A stretch of DNA of 31,840 nt from JBCBZH01 sp039815415 (GTDB taxonomy: Bacteria > Bacteroidota > Rhodothermia > Rhodothermales > Rubricoccaceae): contig JBCBZH010000016.1 in NCBI GenBank assembly GCA_039815415.1, positions 1-31,840 on the forward strand, read 5' to 3'. The notes under the pieces were generated by a model. That model saw nothing but the letters and a program-made list of their open reading frames with translations, searched no databases and had not been told where the DNA came from. A program made the position numbers and the translations under genes. Every line of letters begins with the position of its first letter. Within the stretch, counting starts at the first letter, position 1. Of this stretch, positions 25,078-31,840 are shown piece by piece.

Positions 25078-26280
25078 TCAGCCAGCCTCGGGTGCCGCCA
25101 GCTCGATGCGTCCGTCTCGCGTCGGTCCACCTTCACGGACAACCCGTTTCACATGGCGGCCCAGTTCCGCCAGTGCGTATCCGGGGACCTCGCGGATTGA
25201 GCCCAGGTCCCACACGCGGCGGTAGTGCTCCAGTCCGTACCGGAGCGCACCGTGTGGCGTCCGGCGCAGTCCACGCGAGCGGCTGCCGCGCGAGTAGCGC
25301 CACCAGTGCGTGACCGCGAGATCCCGAAGGCGACGGTACGCCCGCGACTCGTGCCGAAGCTGGTGGTAGCAACGTTCCATCTCAGCGGTGGCCGGGATCA
25401 TCCACATCGCCGCCAGCGCGTTCTCTGGAACGGTCTCCGGGAACAGCTCATGGACCTTCGTCAGCGCGTCGCGCAGAGGCAACAGCACGCCGATCTCCTG
25501 CGCGTTGGCTGAGAGGCGAGACCAGTCGATCGAGCTGGTGGTGGTAATAGTGACCGCGTCGGCAACCCACCGGCAAGTGGAATGCAGGTCGGGCTTGCGA
25601 CCGTGGACGCAGACCATCATCAAGAGGTCCGTCGCGTCCGGCACGCGTGTGCCGAGGGTCGGGTTCATCGTCGTGCGCTCGAACAGGGCCTCTTCAGCCG
25701 CCAGCGGGGCATCGATGAGGAACGGGCGCCAGTGGAGGTCCACTTCCACCAGGGTCGGGTGCGTAACGGCCTGCGCGTGCGTGAACGCGAGATGCGCCGC
25801 ACTGGGAACGGGCATGTCGGGCGACCAGCCCGCTGCCTGAAGGGACTCGAGCGACCGAAGCGCGTCGGCATCCCGAACGAGCACGTCAATGTCGTTCATC
25901 ATCCGCGCTCCGGGGTCGCGGTAGTGCTGGTCGAGAAGCGCAGCTCCCTTGAGGGCCGCCGCCGCGATGCCCTCTGCATCCAGAATGCGGATGACCTCAG
26001 CAAGGCTTTTCTGAGCGACCAGGTTCTTGGCCCACGTGAACCGGTAGACGCCGCTCAGCTTGGTCACGATGGCGCTCTTGATCCCGACCCGGCTCAGGTT
26101 GTGGTAGAGCGTCGGGAAGATGAAGTACGTCGGCATGTCGACGTCTTCAATGTCGTTCGTCTCCAGCCACTGAGACCAGGCTTCATCCGCCGCGTCGTGC
26201 TCGAGGAGCGAGGCGCGGAGCAGGAGCTGATGATCTGGCGAGGGCCAGAAGTCGTCGATGAGTGGAGTCCAGCGACTCAT
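25078..26280 (-). CDS. NTP_transf_5-type nucleotidyltransferase (RiPP-tailoring type)
   Basis: The 400-residue protein matches the uncharacterised nucleotidyltransferase family NTP_transf_5. The core motif is AAALKGAALLDQHYRDPG and RMMNDIDVLV (about 108-135). The paired aspartates of DID (Asp130 and Asp132) are the expected metal ligands, and downstream VEVDLHWRP gives the third acidic position. In lasso-peptide clusters such as pseudomycoidin, an enzyme of this group adds sugar to a kinase-installed phosphate (established for that system). The same role here is inferred. It is the last gene of the operon and overlaps the ABC gene by 4 bp (ATGA). Confidence 0.85.
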   Translation of the reverse strand: MSRWTPLIDDFWPSPDHQLLLRASLLEHDAADEAWSQWLETNDIEDVDMPTYFIFPTLYHNLSRVGIKSAIVTKLSGVYRFTWAKNLVAQKSLAEVIRILDAEGIAAAALKGAALLDQHYRDPGARMMNDIDVLVRDADALRSLESLQAAGWSPDMPVPSAAHLAFTHAQAVTHPTLVEVDLHWRPFLIDAPLAAEEALFERTTMNPTLGTRVPDATDLLMMVCVHGRKPDLHSTCRWVADAVTITTTSSIDWSRLSANAQEIGVLLPLRDALTKVHELFPETVPENALAAMWMIPATAEMERCYHQLRHESRAYRRLRDLAVTHWWRYSRGSRSRGLRRTPHGALRYGLEHYRRVWDLGSIREVPGYALAELGRHVKRVVREGGPTRDGRIELAAPEAG

Positions 26281-27938
26281 GCGAGATGGAGGGCTCGGAC
26301 GCGCCCGTTCTTGACGCGATAGACCGAATCGGCCTGATCGATCACGTGCGGGTCATGGCTGATGAGGACGATGGCAGGCTGTCCAGGGAGGTCGCGAATG
26401 CGGTGGAGTAGCGCAGCGACGGTCGCTTGGTCGAGATGGTTGGTCGGCTCGTCGAGGACGAGAATGCGAGGCTGTCTCAGGAGCGCTCTCGCCAGCGCGA
26501 GGCGTTGCCGCTGACCGCCGGAGAGGAACGCGCCGCCCTCGCCCACCGGCGTGTCGTATCCGAGGGGCATCTCCGAGATGAAGGCATGCGCTGTCGCGAG
26601 CGTTGCCGCGTCGATGATCTCAGCATCGGTGGCGTCCGCACGTCCATAGGTCAGGTTCTCTCGGATGGTGCCCGCGAACAGCATCGCGTCCTGCATCACC
26701 ACTCCGATCCGGTCCCGGATGGCCTCTACGTCCAGCTGGTCGTAGGGGACGCCATCAAGCGTGAGCTGACCCTCGGAGGGTCGGTAGAAGCCGAGCAGAA
26801 GGTACAGAAGCGACGTCTTGCCGCTCCCATTGGTGCCCGTGATGGCCACCGTTTCGCCCGGCTCGATCGCCAGCTCGACGCCCTCGAACAGCGGTTCCCC
26901 ATACCCGAAGGCAACGTTGTCAAAGACGATGGCGCCTCGGTCTGGTGGGATCTTTGTGCCGGTGTAGGGCGGCGTATCGGGGTCTTCGAGGAAGGCATCC
27001 AGGCGGCGGGCCGCCGCCGTCCCCTCAATGATGTGCGGGTAGCGCGTGACGAGCACGTTGAACGAGACCCGGAGCATCATCACCGACACATAGAACGCGA
27101 TCAGATCACCGGTCGAGATGGCATCCTCCGCAATGAAGGCGCCGCCGACGACCAGGATCAGCACTGCGGACACAGCCAGAAGCGTTTGCTGGATGGACGT
27201 GTAGACGGTACTGGTGCTCACCATGCGCACACCGGCATCGCGGTGCTTGTCGATCTCATCGCGCTGGCGGGCGGCTTCTTCCGTCGTGGCCGTCTGGAGG
27301 TGGGTCAGGTCCAGAACATCGAGGGCGCGCTGTGAGCTCTGGTGGTAGCGCTCGACCGCCGTGTGGAAGACATCCACGTCGGCTTTGAGGCGCCTGTGGA
27401 GCCAGAAGCGGAGCGCGACGCTGGCGGGCAGCATCAGAAGCACCAGCACGGCGAAGAGCATCGGGCTGATGGCCAGCAGCACCAGCACCAGCAGGGTGGT
27501 GCTCAGCAAGGCCGGGAGCATCTGTGCAAGCCCCGTGTGGACCATCCAGTACAGACGCTCCGAGTCGTGCACGAGCACACTGTGGAGGAACCCACGGTCC
27601 GAGGCATGGACGCGGCGGCGGGACAGACGGTGGAGGCGGTCCACCAGCTCGAGGCGCAACACAGACGTGTCGTGCCGGAGCAGGCGGAGGAGGGTCAGGC
27701 GATCCCACACCGCAACGCCTGTTTGGCTCGCATACAGGGCCAGGATGACGCCGCCCCACAGGACAACCGCCAGGGCGTCGCGCTGAGGCAGGACCTCGGC
27801 GAACAGCATCCGCACCACCAGCGGCACCAGTACCACCAATCCAGCCTGGGCGACGGCTCCCACAGCCGCAACGGCGATGACGCGCCGCGGGTGCGAGAGG
27901 CGCGCTGCAAGGCGTCGCAGGGGGAGCAGCGAGATCAT
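26277..27938 (-). CDS. ABC exporter, fused membrane and ATPase domains
   Basis: The 553-residue half-transporter has six transmembrane helices (about 20-45, 55-75, 138-158, 160-178, 250-270 and 277-300) and an ATPase domain. Motifs: Walker A GTNGSGKT (368-375), Q-loop Gln416, signature LSGGQ (472-476), Walker B ILVLDEP with catalytic Glu497, D-loop NHLD, and H-loop His528. There is no N-terminal C39 peptidase domain, so it does not cleave a leader itself. Lasso peptides and other RiPPs are often exported by such transporters, so the operon product is the likely substrate. ATG at 27938 overlaps the upstream glycosyltransferase stop (ATGA). Confidence 0.93.
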   Translation of the reverse strand: MISLLPLRRLAARLSHPRRVIAVAAVGAVAQAGLVVLVPLVVRMLFAEVLPQRDALAVVLWGGVILALYASQTGVAVWDRLTLLRLLRHDTSVLRLELVDRLHRLSRRRVHASDRGFLHSVLVHDSERLYWMVHTGLAQMLPALLSTTLLVLVLLAISPMLFAVLVLLMLPASVALRFWLHRRLKADVDVFHTAVERYHQSSQRALDVLDLTHLQTATTEEAARQRDEIDKHRDAGVRMVSTSTVYTSIQQTLLAVSAVLILVVGGAFIAEDAISTGDLIAFYVSVMMLRVSFNVLVTRYPHIIEGTAAARRLDAFLEDPDTPPYTGTKIPPDRGAIVFDNVAFGYGEPLFEGVELAIEPGETVAITGTNGSGKTSLLYLLLGFYRPSEGQLTLDGVPYDQLDVEAIRDRIGVVMQDAMLFAGTIRENLTYGRADATDAEIIDAATLATAHAFISEMPLGYDTPVGEGGAFLSGGQRQRLALARALLRQPRILVLDEPTNHLDQATVAALLHRIRDLPGQPAIVLISHDPHVIDQADSVYRVKNGRVRALHLA

Positions 27939-28633
27939 CCGGTCGAGCTGGTGGCCCGGCGGCGGTCGAGCGCGGCCTTCACGATGGCGAGGTAGTCCTC
28001 TCGCGCCTGCTCCTTCTGGCGGATGCCAATGTTGGCGTCGTGGATGCGGCGCCGGTAGACGACGTGGGGCACCACAGCCTCGCGCAGCCCCGAGTCCTGA
28101 ACCCGCGTGTACCACTCGACCACGTTGGCGACGCCGGCCTCGATGCTAAACGGCCCGGCGGTATAAAAGCCCTCGCGGCGAATGAGAACGGCACTCGGGA
28201 GCCGGGCCTCCATCACCCGGTGAGCGGGCGGGAGCGCCTCGAATCGAGCGGCGGCGTCGGGAAGGCCCTCCTGGGCAAACTGTTCGGTGAGGCCCACCAC
28301 CACGTCCACATCGTCGGTCATCGCAGCCACCTGCCACTCCAGCTTCTCCGGCACCCACACATCGTCGGCGTCGAGGAAGGCCACGAGGGGCGCCTCCGAC
28401 AGCTCGACGGCCCGATTGAGCGCCACGGGTTGCCCAGCGTTCTCCTGGCGCACCACGCGGACGCTTTCGTAGCCCTCAGCGACCGTCGCGCTGGCGTCGG
28501 TGGAGCCGTCGTCCACCACCGTCAGCTCGATGGGGCCGGCGTAGGTCTGGCGGAGGACACTCTCGATGGCCTCGCCGAGAAAGCGCTCTCCGTTGTAGAC
28601 CGGAATGATGACGTGAACAGCAGGATGGGTCAT
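27935..28633 (-). CDS. Family-2 glycosyltransferase (operon copy a)
   Basis: The GT-A fold enzyme (232 residues) uses a nucleotide-sugar donor. It carries VIIPVYNGERFLGEAIESVL at the N-terminus, DDGSTD (41-46) for the nucleotide, and the metal-binding DADD (88-91) in FLDADDVW. The acceptor part (LREAVVPHVVYRRRIHDANIG) is typical of the group. It has 4-bp overlaps at both ends with its neighbours. The three consecutive glycosyltransferases of the operon are paralogues, apparently from tandem duplication, and probably add different sugars or act in sequence. The acceptor is unknown. Confidence 0.92.
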   Translation of the reverse strand: MTHPAVHVIIPVYNGERFLGEAIESVLRQTYAGPIELTVVDDGSTDASATVAEGYESVRVVRQENAGQPVALNRAVELSEAPLVAFLDADDVWVPEKLEWQVAAMTDDVDVVVGLTEQFAQEGLPDAAARFEALPPAHRVMEARLPSAVLIRREGFYTAGPFSIEAGVANVVEWYTRVQDSGLREAVVPHVVYRRRIHDANIGIRQKEQAREDYLAIVKAALDRRRATSSTG

Positions 28634-29316
28634 GACGAGGCCTGGGCTTTCTTGCGCTGCGCCCACGCATGGACGAGGTCCATGATCTCGACGGTGCTCG
28701 CGGCTTTGCCAGAAATGTTGGTGGTGTGGATGCGCCGCTCGAGAACGACCTCGTGAATCACGTGGGGAGCACCTGCGAGCTGGCGGGCGCGCAGGAGCCA
28801 GTCCGAGTCTGCGGCAGTCTCGAACGAGGTGTCAAACGGACCGACCTGATCGAAGAAGGAGCGGCGTGCCATGAGGGTGCCTGGCAGCACGCCCGGCATC
28901 GCCGTTTCCACAGTCGCCGGATTGACCCAACTGGGACGCTCCATGCCCTCGTGGAGGAAGGACCACATCTGGCCCAGAACGTGCCCGGCCTCAGGGTTAT
29001 CGGCCATGTAGGCGACCTGGAGGGTCAGCTTCTCAGGACGCCAGCGGTCGTCGGCATCGAGGAAGGCCAGCAGTTCGCCGGTCGATTCCTCCACCCCGCG
29101 GTTTCGGGCCACGCCGTCGCCTTGGTTTTCCTGGCGGATCAGGCGGACGCCCTCGTAGCGCTCCACGATGGACGCGCTGGCGTCGGTGGAGCCGTCGTCC
29201 ACCACCACCAGCTCGACGTGCGGGTAGGTCTGTGCAAGCACGCTCTCGACCGCCTCGGCGATGAAGCGCTCGCCGTTGTAAACGGGAATGATGACACTGA
29301 CGAGAGGAGCACTCAT
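28630..29316 (-). CDS. Family-2 glycosyltransferase (operon copy b)
   Basis: This is a 228-residue GT-A enzyme. Signatures are SVIIPVYNGERFIAEAVESV, DDGSTD (40-45) and DADD (87-90). The C-terminal half has TLMARRSFFDQVGPFDTSFE and a DSDWLLRARQ segment that resembles the ED-x-D region of its neighbour. Its start codon overlaps the stop of copy c by 4 bp (ATGA), and its stop overlaps the start of copy a in the same way. N-terminal identity to copies a and c is high by eye, and the acceptor-facing halves differ more, as expected for different acceptors. Confidence 0.92.
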   Translation of the reverse strand: MSAPLVSVIIPVYNGERFIAEAVESVLAQTYPHVELVVVDDGSTDASASIVERYEGVRLIRQENQGDGVARNRGVEESTGELLAFLDADDRWRPEKLTLQVAYMADNPEAGHVLGQMWSFLHEGMERPSWVNPATVETAMPGVLPGTLMARRSFFDQVGPFDTSFETAADSDWLLRARQLAGAPHVIHEVVLERRIHTTNISGKAASTVEIMDLVHAWAQRKKAQASS

Positions 29317-30008
29317 GAGACAGTGGGAGGGTCGGGAAGGTCGGTGGAGCCCTGGGCCCGGCGGCGGTCGAGCGAGCGCTTGATGGCCAGCGCCATCCCG
29401 AAGTCGTCGGCGTCGGGCTGGGCCGTCAGGCTGGCGTCGTGCTGGCGATAGAGGTAGAGCACCTCCGGGACTTGAATGATGTCGATGCCCGCCTCGCGGA
29501 CGCGCATGAACCAGTCCATGTCCTCGCTGTAGCGGAGACTCGGGTCCAGGGGGCCAACCGTCTCGAAGGTGGAGCGGCGGAGTAGCGCGGTGCCGAAGAT
29601 GAACCCGAACTGAGCGGGCATAAGCGGCTGGAGGTCGGTTTCGGACACGGTGTCGAACTGGCCGAGCGCGGCGCCACAGCTGGGGTGGGCGTTCAGCACG
29701 TCCACCAGGCGGGTGAGCCGCCCTGGGGGCCAGACGTCATCGGCGTCGAGAAACGCGATGAGTGGTCCGGTGGTGTTCGCTAGCCCTGTGTTGCGTGCCG
29801 CCGAAGGACCCGCGTTGGGCTGGCGAATCACGCGGACGCCATCGTAGGACTCTGCCACCTCGGTGCTGCCATCGGTGGAACCATCGTCTACCACGACCAC
29901 CTCGAGAGGAGCGTAGTCCTGTTCGAACACGCTCTCGAGCGCGGCCGGGAGCATGTCGGCCCCGTTGTAGACCGGGATGATGACGCTGACGAGTGGCTTA
30001 TCCGACAT
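29313..30008 (-). CDS. Family-2 glycosyltransferase (operon copy c)
   Basis: This GT-A enzyme of 231 residues has SVIIPVYNGADMLPAALESV, DDGSTD (41-46), DADD (88-91) and a catalytic-type SEDMDWFMRVREAG segment, followed by LYLYRQHDASLT. It is the first glycosyltransferase of the operon and comes directly after the kinase, whose stop it overlaps by 11 bp (ATGTCGGATAA). ATG 30008 is preferred over ATG 30035 because the family begins at the DKPLVSVI strand. Donor and acceptor are unknown. Confidence 0.92.
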   Translation of the reverse strand: MSDKPLVSVIIPVYNGADMLPAALESVFEQDYAPLEVVVVDDGSTDGSTEVAESYDGVRVIRQPNAGPSAARNTGLANTTGPLIAFLDADDVWPPGRLTRLVDVLNAHPSCGAALGQFDTVSETDLQPLMPAQFGFIFGTALLRRSTFETVGPLDPSLRYSEDMDWFMRVREAGIDIIQVPEVLYLYRQHDASLTAQPDADDFGMALAIKRSLDRRRAQGSTDLPDPPTVS

Positions 30009-31089
30009 GGGCTTCGCGGGCGATGAGGTCGGCAAGGGCCTCCACGTTGGTCTCCAGGGTCGCCCCGACAGCCAGCGAATAGCCCGGCACGCGGGTCACG
30101 ATGTCGGAGAGAAGCTCGATAGATGCGGCATTCGCTCCGGGAAGCTGAAAGACCGTCGTCGGCGCGAGCGCCTGGAGCACGTCGCGAGCGGAGAGCGGAG
30201 AGAGGGCTGTGCGGCCGTCGTCGGCGATGTGGGGCACCACGATGGCCCGGAGAGGCATCGTCTCCACCATCTGGCTGGCGTAGTGCTCGTGAAGCATCAC
30301 CACCACCTTGCTGAAGGCGGTCTGCCCGGGAGCTTCGATTCCAGAGGCCTGCGCGAGTGCCGCAAGGTGAGGAAGCCGCTCCTCAAGGTTTTCGGGGACC
30401 AGTTTCGCCGAGGCGTACAGGCTGTACACGGAAGGCGGGTCTTCGTCCGTGATCACCACATAGTCGTCGCCCGCATAGAGCATTCCAGCGTCCAGGCAGG
30501 AGAGGGCGGTCGTGGACTTGCCCGAGCCACCTTGAGCCGCGAGCAACACGCCGCCGTGTTTCGTCCCAACGGCTGCGCCGTGCGCCATCTGGCCCCCGAC
30601 TGTCGGGACCCACCAGCCCATCAGGGTGCGAAGAGGGGCAGCGGACTCCCAGAGAGGAAGCGCGTTGACGTCGCGGATCCAGAGCGTGGCCTCGTCGCCG
30701 TCCAGGATGCTCAGGACGCCGGACATCATGTTAAACGCAGCCTGGAACCCGTAGCTGTGGCGGATCTCGCCTCGCTCCCGAAACGCATCGTTGGGCCAGG
30801 GGGGAGCCGGAGGGGGTACGCCTGTCGTGGCTGAGTCCCAGATCCGAACGGTCAGCGTGGGTGTGTCGGTGTCGGGAACGCTGAGGTGCGCAAACGCCGC
30901 CGTCATGCGCTCGAGAAGAACACGTCCGACGATGCGAAAGTGCACGGTGCGGCCCGCGATGCGGACCATTCGCTCATGGACGCCTTGGTCCGCTGCCCGG
31001 TCGAACGCGGCGCTGAGGTCGCGGAGAAAGATGTCGCCTTTGGTGGCCTCCGAGGTGTCGCGCATCGGGGCGGCGGGCGCGTCACGCAT
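29998..31089 (-). CDS. HprK-related serine kinase (RiPP / HPr-rel type)
   Basis: The 363-residue protein has an N-terminal beta-rich domain and a kinase domain like HPr kinase. Motifs are MAHGAAVG (His170), the P-loop QGGSGKST (186-193) and YAGDDYVVI with Asp208 and Asp209 in the catalytic position. In paeninodin and pseudomycoidin lasso clusters such kinases phosphorylate a serine near the C-terminus of the precursor (established there). A PqqD partner beside the kinase is also the hallmark of the described 'HPr-rel-A' gene pairs. Start ATG 31089 overlaps the PqqD stop by 8 bp (ATGCGTGA); the longer frame from 31125 adds 12 residues. No HPr substrate protein is nearby. Confidence 0.85.
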   Translation of the reverse strand: MRDAPAAPMRDTSEATKGDIFLRDLSAAFDRAADQGVHERMVRIAGRTVHFRIVGRVLLERMTAAFAHLSVPDTDTPTLTVRIWDSATTGVPPPAPPWPNDAFRERGEIRHSYGFQAAFNMMSGVLSILDGDEATLWIRDVNALPLWESAAPLRTLMGWWVPTVGGQMAHGAAVGTKHGGVLLAAQGGSGKSTTALSCLDAGMLYAGDDYVVITDEDPPSVYSLYASAKLVPENLEERLPHLAALAQASGIEAPGQTAFSKVVVMLHEHYASQMVETMPLRAIVVPHIADDGRTALSPLSARDVLQALAPTTVFQLPGANAASIELLSDIVTRVPGYSLAVGATLETNVEALADLIAREAHVG

Positions 31090-31507
31090 CGGTGTCTGGC
31101 TGGGCCACCGGCCAGCCGGATTCATCCGTGTCGTGAATCGGATCGAGCACGAGGAGGTCCTGGAGGTCGGCGTAGCGGTGCAACTCCGGGGCTACGAAGT
31201 CACCCTGCGTACCGAGGTCCGGCATCGGGCTGGCGGACGGCGCATCGGCCTCTACCACGAGGCCCTCGGTCACGAGCTGGTCGATGAACGTGGACACAGC
31301 CTGGTCGATGCCCTCGCCGGTGTACGCAGCGTCGAGGGCGTCCGTGACGTCTGCCACGGAGCGCCCGTCCAGCAGGTCGACGATGGCGGCTCCTGTCTGG
31401 TCGGTGCTGTAGTAGTGGCCGGAGGTAAAGTGAATCAGGACGGCCTCGCCATCGATGATTTTGCTCGCGACGGTGGGGGCGTTGACGCGGTACAGGGGCG
31501 TGCTCAT
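31082..31507 (-). CDS. PqqD-like protein with RiPP-precursor-like C-terminal tail
   Basis: The 141-residue protein starts with a PqqD domain (RiPP recognition element, about 1-88; KIIDGEAVLIHFTSGHYYST then DQTGAAIVDLLDG, DALDAAYTG, FIDQLVTEGLVV). After a short linker a tail begins at about 104: FVAPELHRYADLQDLLVLD, then PIHDTDESGWPV. This resembles the lasso leader motif (Y/F-x-x-P-x-L-x-x-Y/x-G/A) followed by an acidic segment with a Ser-Gly-Trp-Pro end. The tail may be a precursor or decoy segment fused to the recognition domain, with Ser130 or Thr127 as a possible kinase target. That is inference. It is the first gene of the operon. Confidence 0.85.
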   Translation of the reverse strand: MSTPLYRVNAPTVASKIIDGEAVLIHFTSGHYYSTDQTGAAIVDLLDGRSVADVTDALDAAYTGEGIDQAVSTFIDQLVTEGLVVEADAPSASPMPDLGTQGDFVAPELHRYADLQDLLVLDPIHDTDESGWPVAQPDTDA

Positions 31508-31679
31508 GGACTCTGGGGCAGATGGGAGGCTGGCGTAGATAGGTACGGCCTTTTCAAGGATTAATGGTCATAGAGTGGTGTGCCAGAGGAAACGGGCTGG
31601 TGGAATAGAGGCCGTGAACGCGCCCTGATCAAGACACAAGGGCCCTCCTAAATCCGCAGCTTGGCTTCTCCGGGAAGCC

Positions 31680-31699
31680 TCGCCAGCTCGAGCTGGCGA
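31680..31699. repeat. Perfect 20-bp palindrome, second copy
   Basis: TCGCCAGCTCGAGCTGGCGA, identical to the palindrome after ruvB. It lies about 170 bp upstream of the operon's first gene, so it is not at the end of any gene visible in the window. Confidence 0.85.
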
Positions 31700-31821
31700 G
31701 GGCCTTCGTTTCAACGATGGCGCATCTGTGCCTCGAGCTGGCGGGTGGGAGAAGGCGACGTTGGGATTCGACACGTCAGCGTCCCCTACGAGCTGGCGGA
31801 GGCGTGTCACCGCTCGGCGTG

Positions 31822-31839
31822 GAGACGCCTCGGCGAGGC
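31822..31839. repeat. Palindromic element copy 2 (cut by window end)
   Basis: GAGACGCCTCG, one G, then CGAGGC repeats the core of the element at 17-41. The copy diverges at the last base of the window (C instead of G), so the full length of the right arm is uncertain. Confidence 0.6.
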
Positions 31840-31840
31840 C

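Larger units (their letters stand above)
31508..31840. other. 333-bp non-coding region upstream of the RiPP-like operon
   Basis: It should contain the operon promoter, but no consensus element with proper spacing is visible. It holds the 20-bp palindrome at 31680-31699 and two more single 10-mers at 31734 and 31789. A second palindromic element begins at 31822. An 80-codon open frame on the minus strand has no recognisable features and I do not call it. Confidence 0.6.

Noticed and set aside
31536..31557. TTGAAA / TATCTA as a promoter for the RiPP-like operon
   Set aside because: The spacing of about 10 bp is too short for either a sigma-70 or a Bacteroidota-type promoter.
31568..31810. 80-codon minus-strand frame upstream of the PqqD gene, considered as a RiPP precursor
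   Set aside because: No leader motif (P-x-L, Thr at -2), Arg/Pro/Ala-rich composition, and it runs through the 20-bp palindrome and other repeat copies.

Overview
The window is a GC-rich, gene-dense bacterial chromosome segment, most likely from a marine Rhodothermota/Bacteroidota lineage such as the Rubricoccaceae. The evidence for this placement is a Por-type (T9SS) C-terminal sorting domain at 14252-15604, a DUF3109 protein, a fused NMN adenylyltransferase/NR kinase (nadR) behind pnuC, weak or absent Shine-Dalgarno sequences, and a TAnnTTTG (-7) promoter at 3018. The genus assignment is inference.

Layout. 1-6.5 kb: a secreted 5'-nucleotidase-type lipoprotein, a broken small gene, small proteins, a DinB-like protein, two lipoproteins, rpoN (sigma-54) and a DUF3109 protein. 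6.6-11.9 kb: ruvB, a lower-GC DUF2513 gene, a truncated secreted DinB-like gene, a membrane-anchored class III nucleotide cyclase, a P1 (DmpA-type) peptidase and an exported protein of unknown function. 12-18.3 kb: two tandem paralogous lipoproteins, a T9SS-exported protein with three ~105-residue repeats, an MFS transporter, an alanine-rich LEA-like protein and another lipoprotein. 18.3-25.1 kb: a 7Fe ferredoxin, an NTF2-like protein, the pnuC-nadR NAD-salvage pair, an ATP-grasp enzyme preceded by a CCCCAAT tandem repeat, a small unknown protein, a DMT transporter and an unusual aldehyde dehydrogenase.

25.1-31.5 kb is one tightly coupled minus-strand operon of seven genes: PqqD-like protein, HprK-related kinase, three family-2 glycosyltransferases, ABC exporter, NTP_transf_5 nucleotidyltransferase. 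Almost every junction is a stop/start overlap. The gene set resembles tailoring and export parts of lasso-peptide-like RiPP clusters (phosphorylation, then glycosylation). The PqqD protein has a C-terminal tail that looks like a RiPP leader/core. No cyclase or leader peptidase lies in the window.

The most striking non-gene signal is a dispersed 10-mer, CGCCAGCTCG (extended form TCGCCAGCTCGA). I count 46 exact copies by eye on both strands, about one per 0.7 kb, roughly nine times denser in non-coding than in coding DNA, and often in inverted pairs or a perfect 20-bp palindrome just after stop codons. Size, density, lack of strand bias and terminator-like pairing resemble Neisseria/Haemophilus DNA-uptake sequences or the cyanobacterial HIP1 element. 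A second palindromic element (GAGACGCCTCG-S-CGAGGC) occurs at both window ends. No rRNA, tRNA, CRISPR array, IS element or prophage was recognised.
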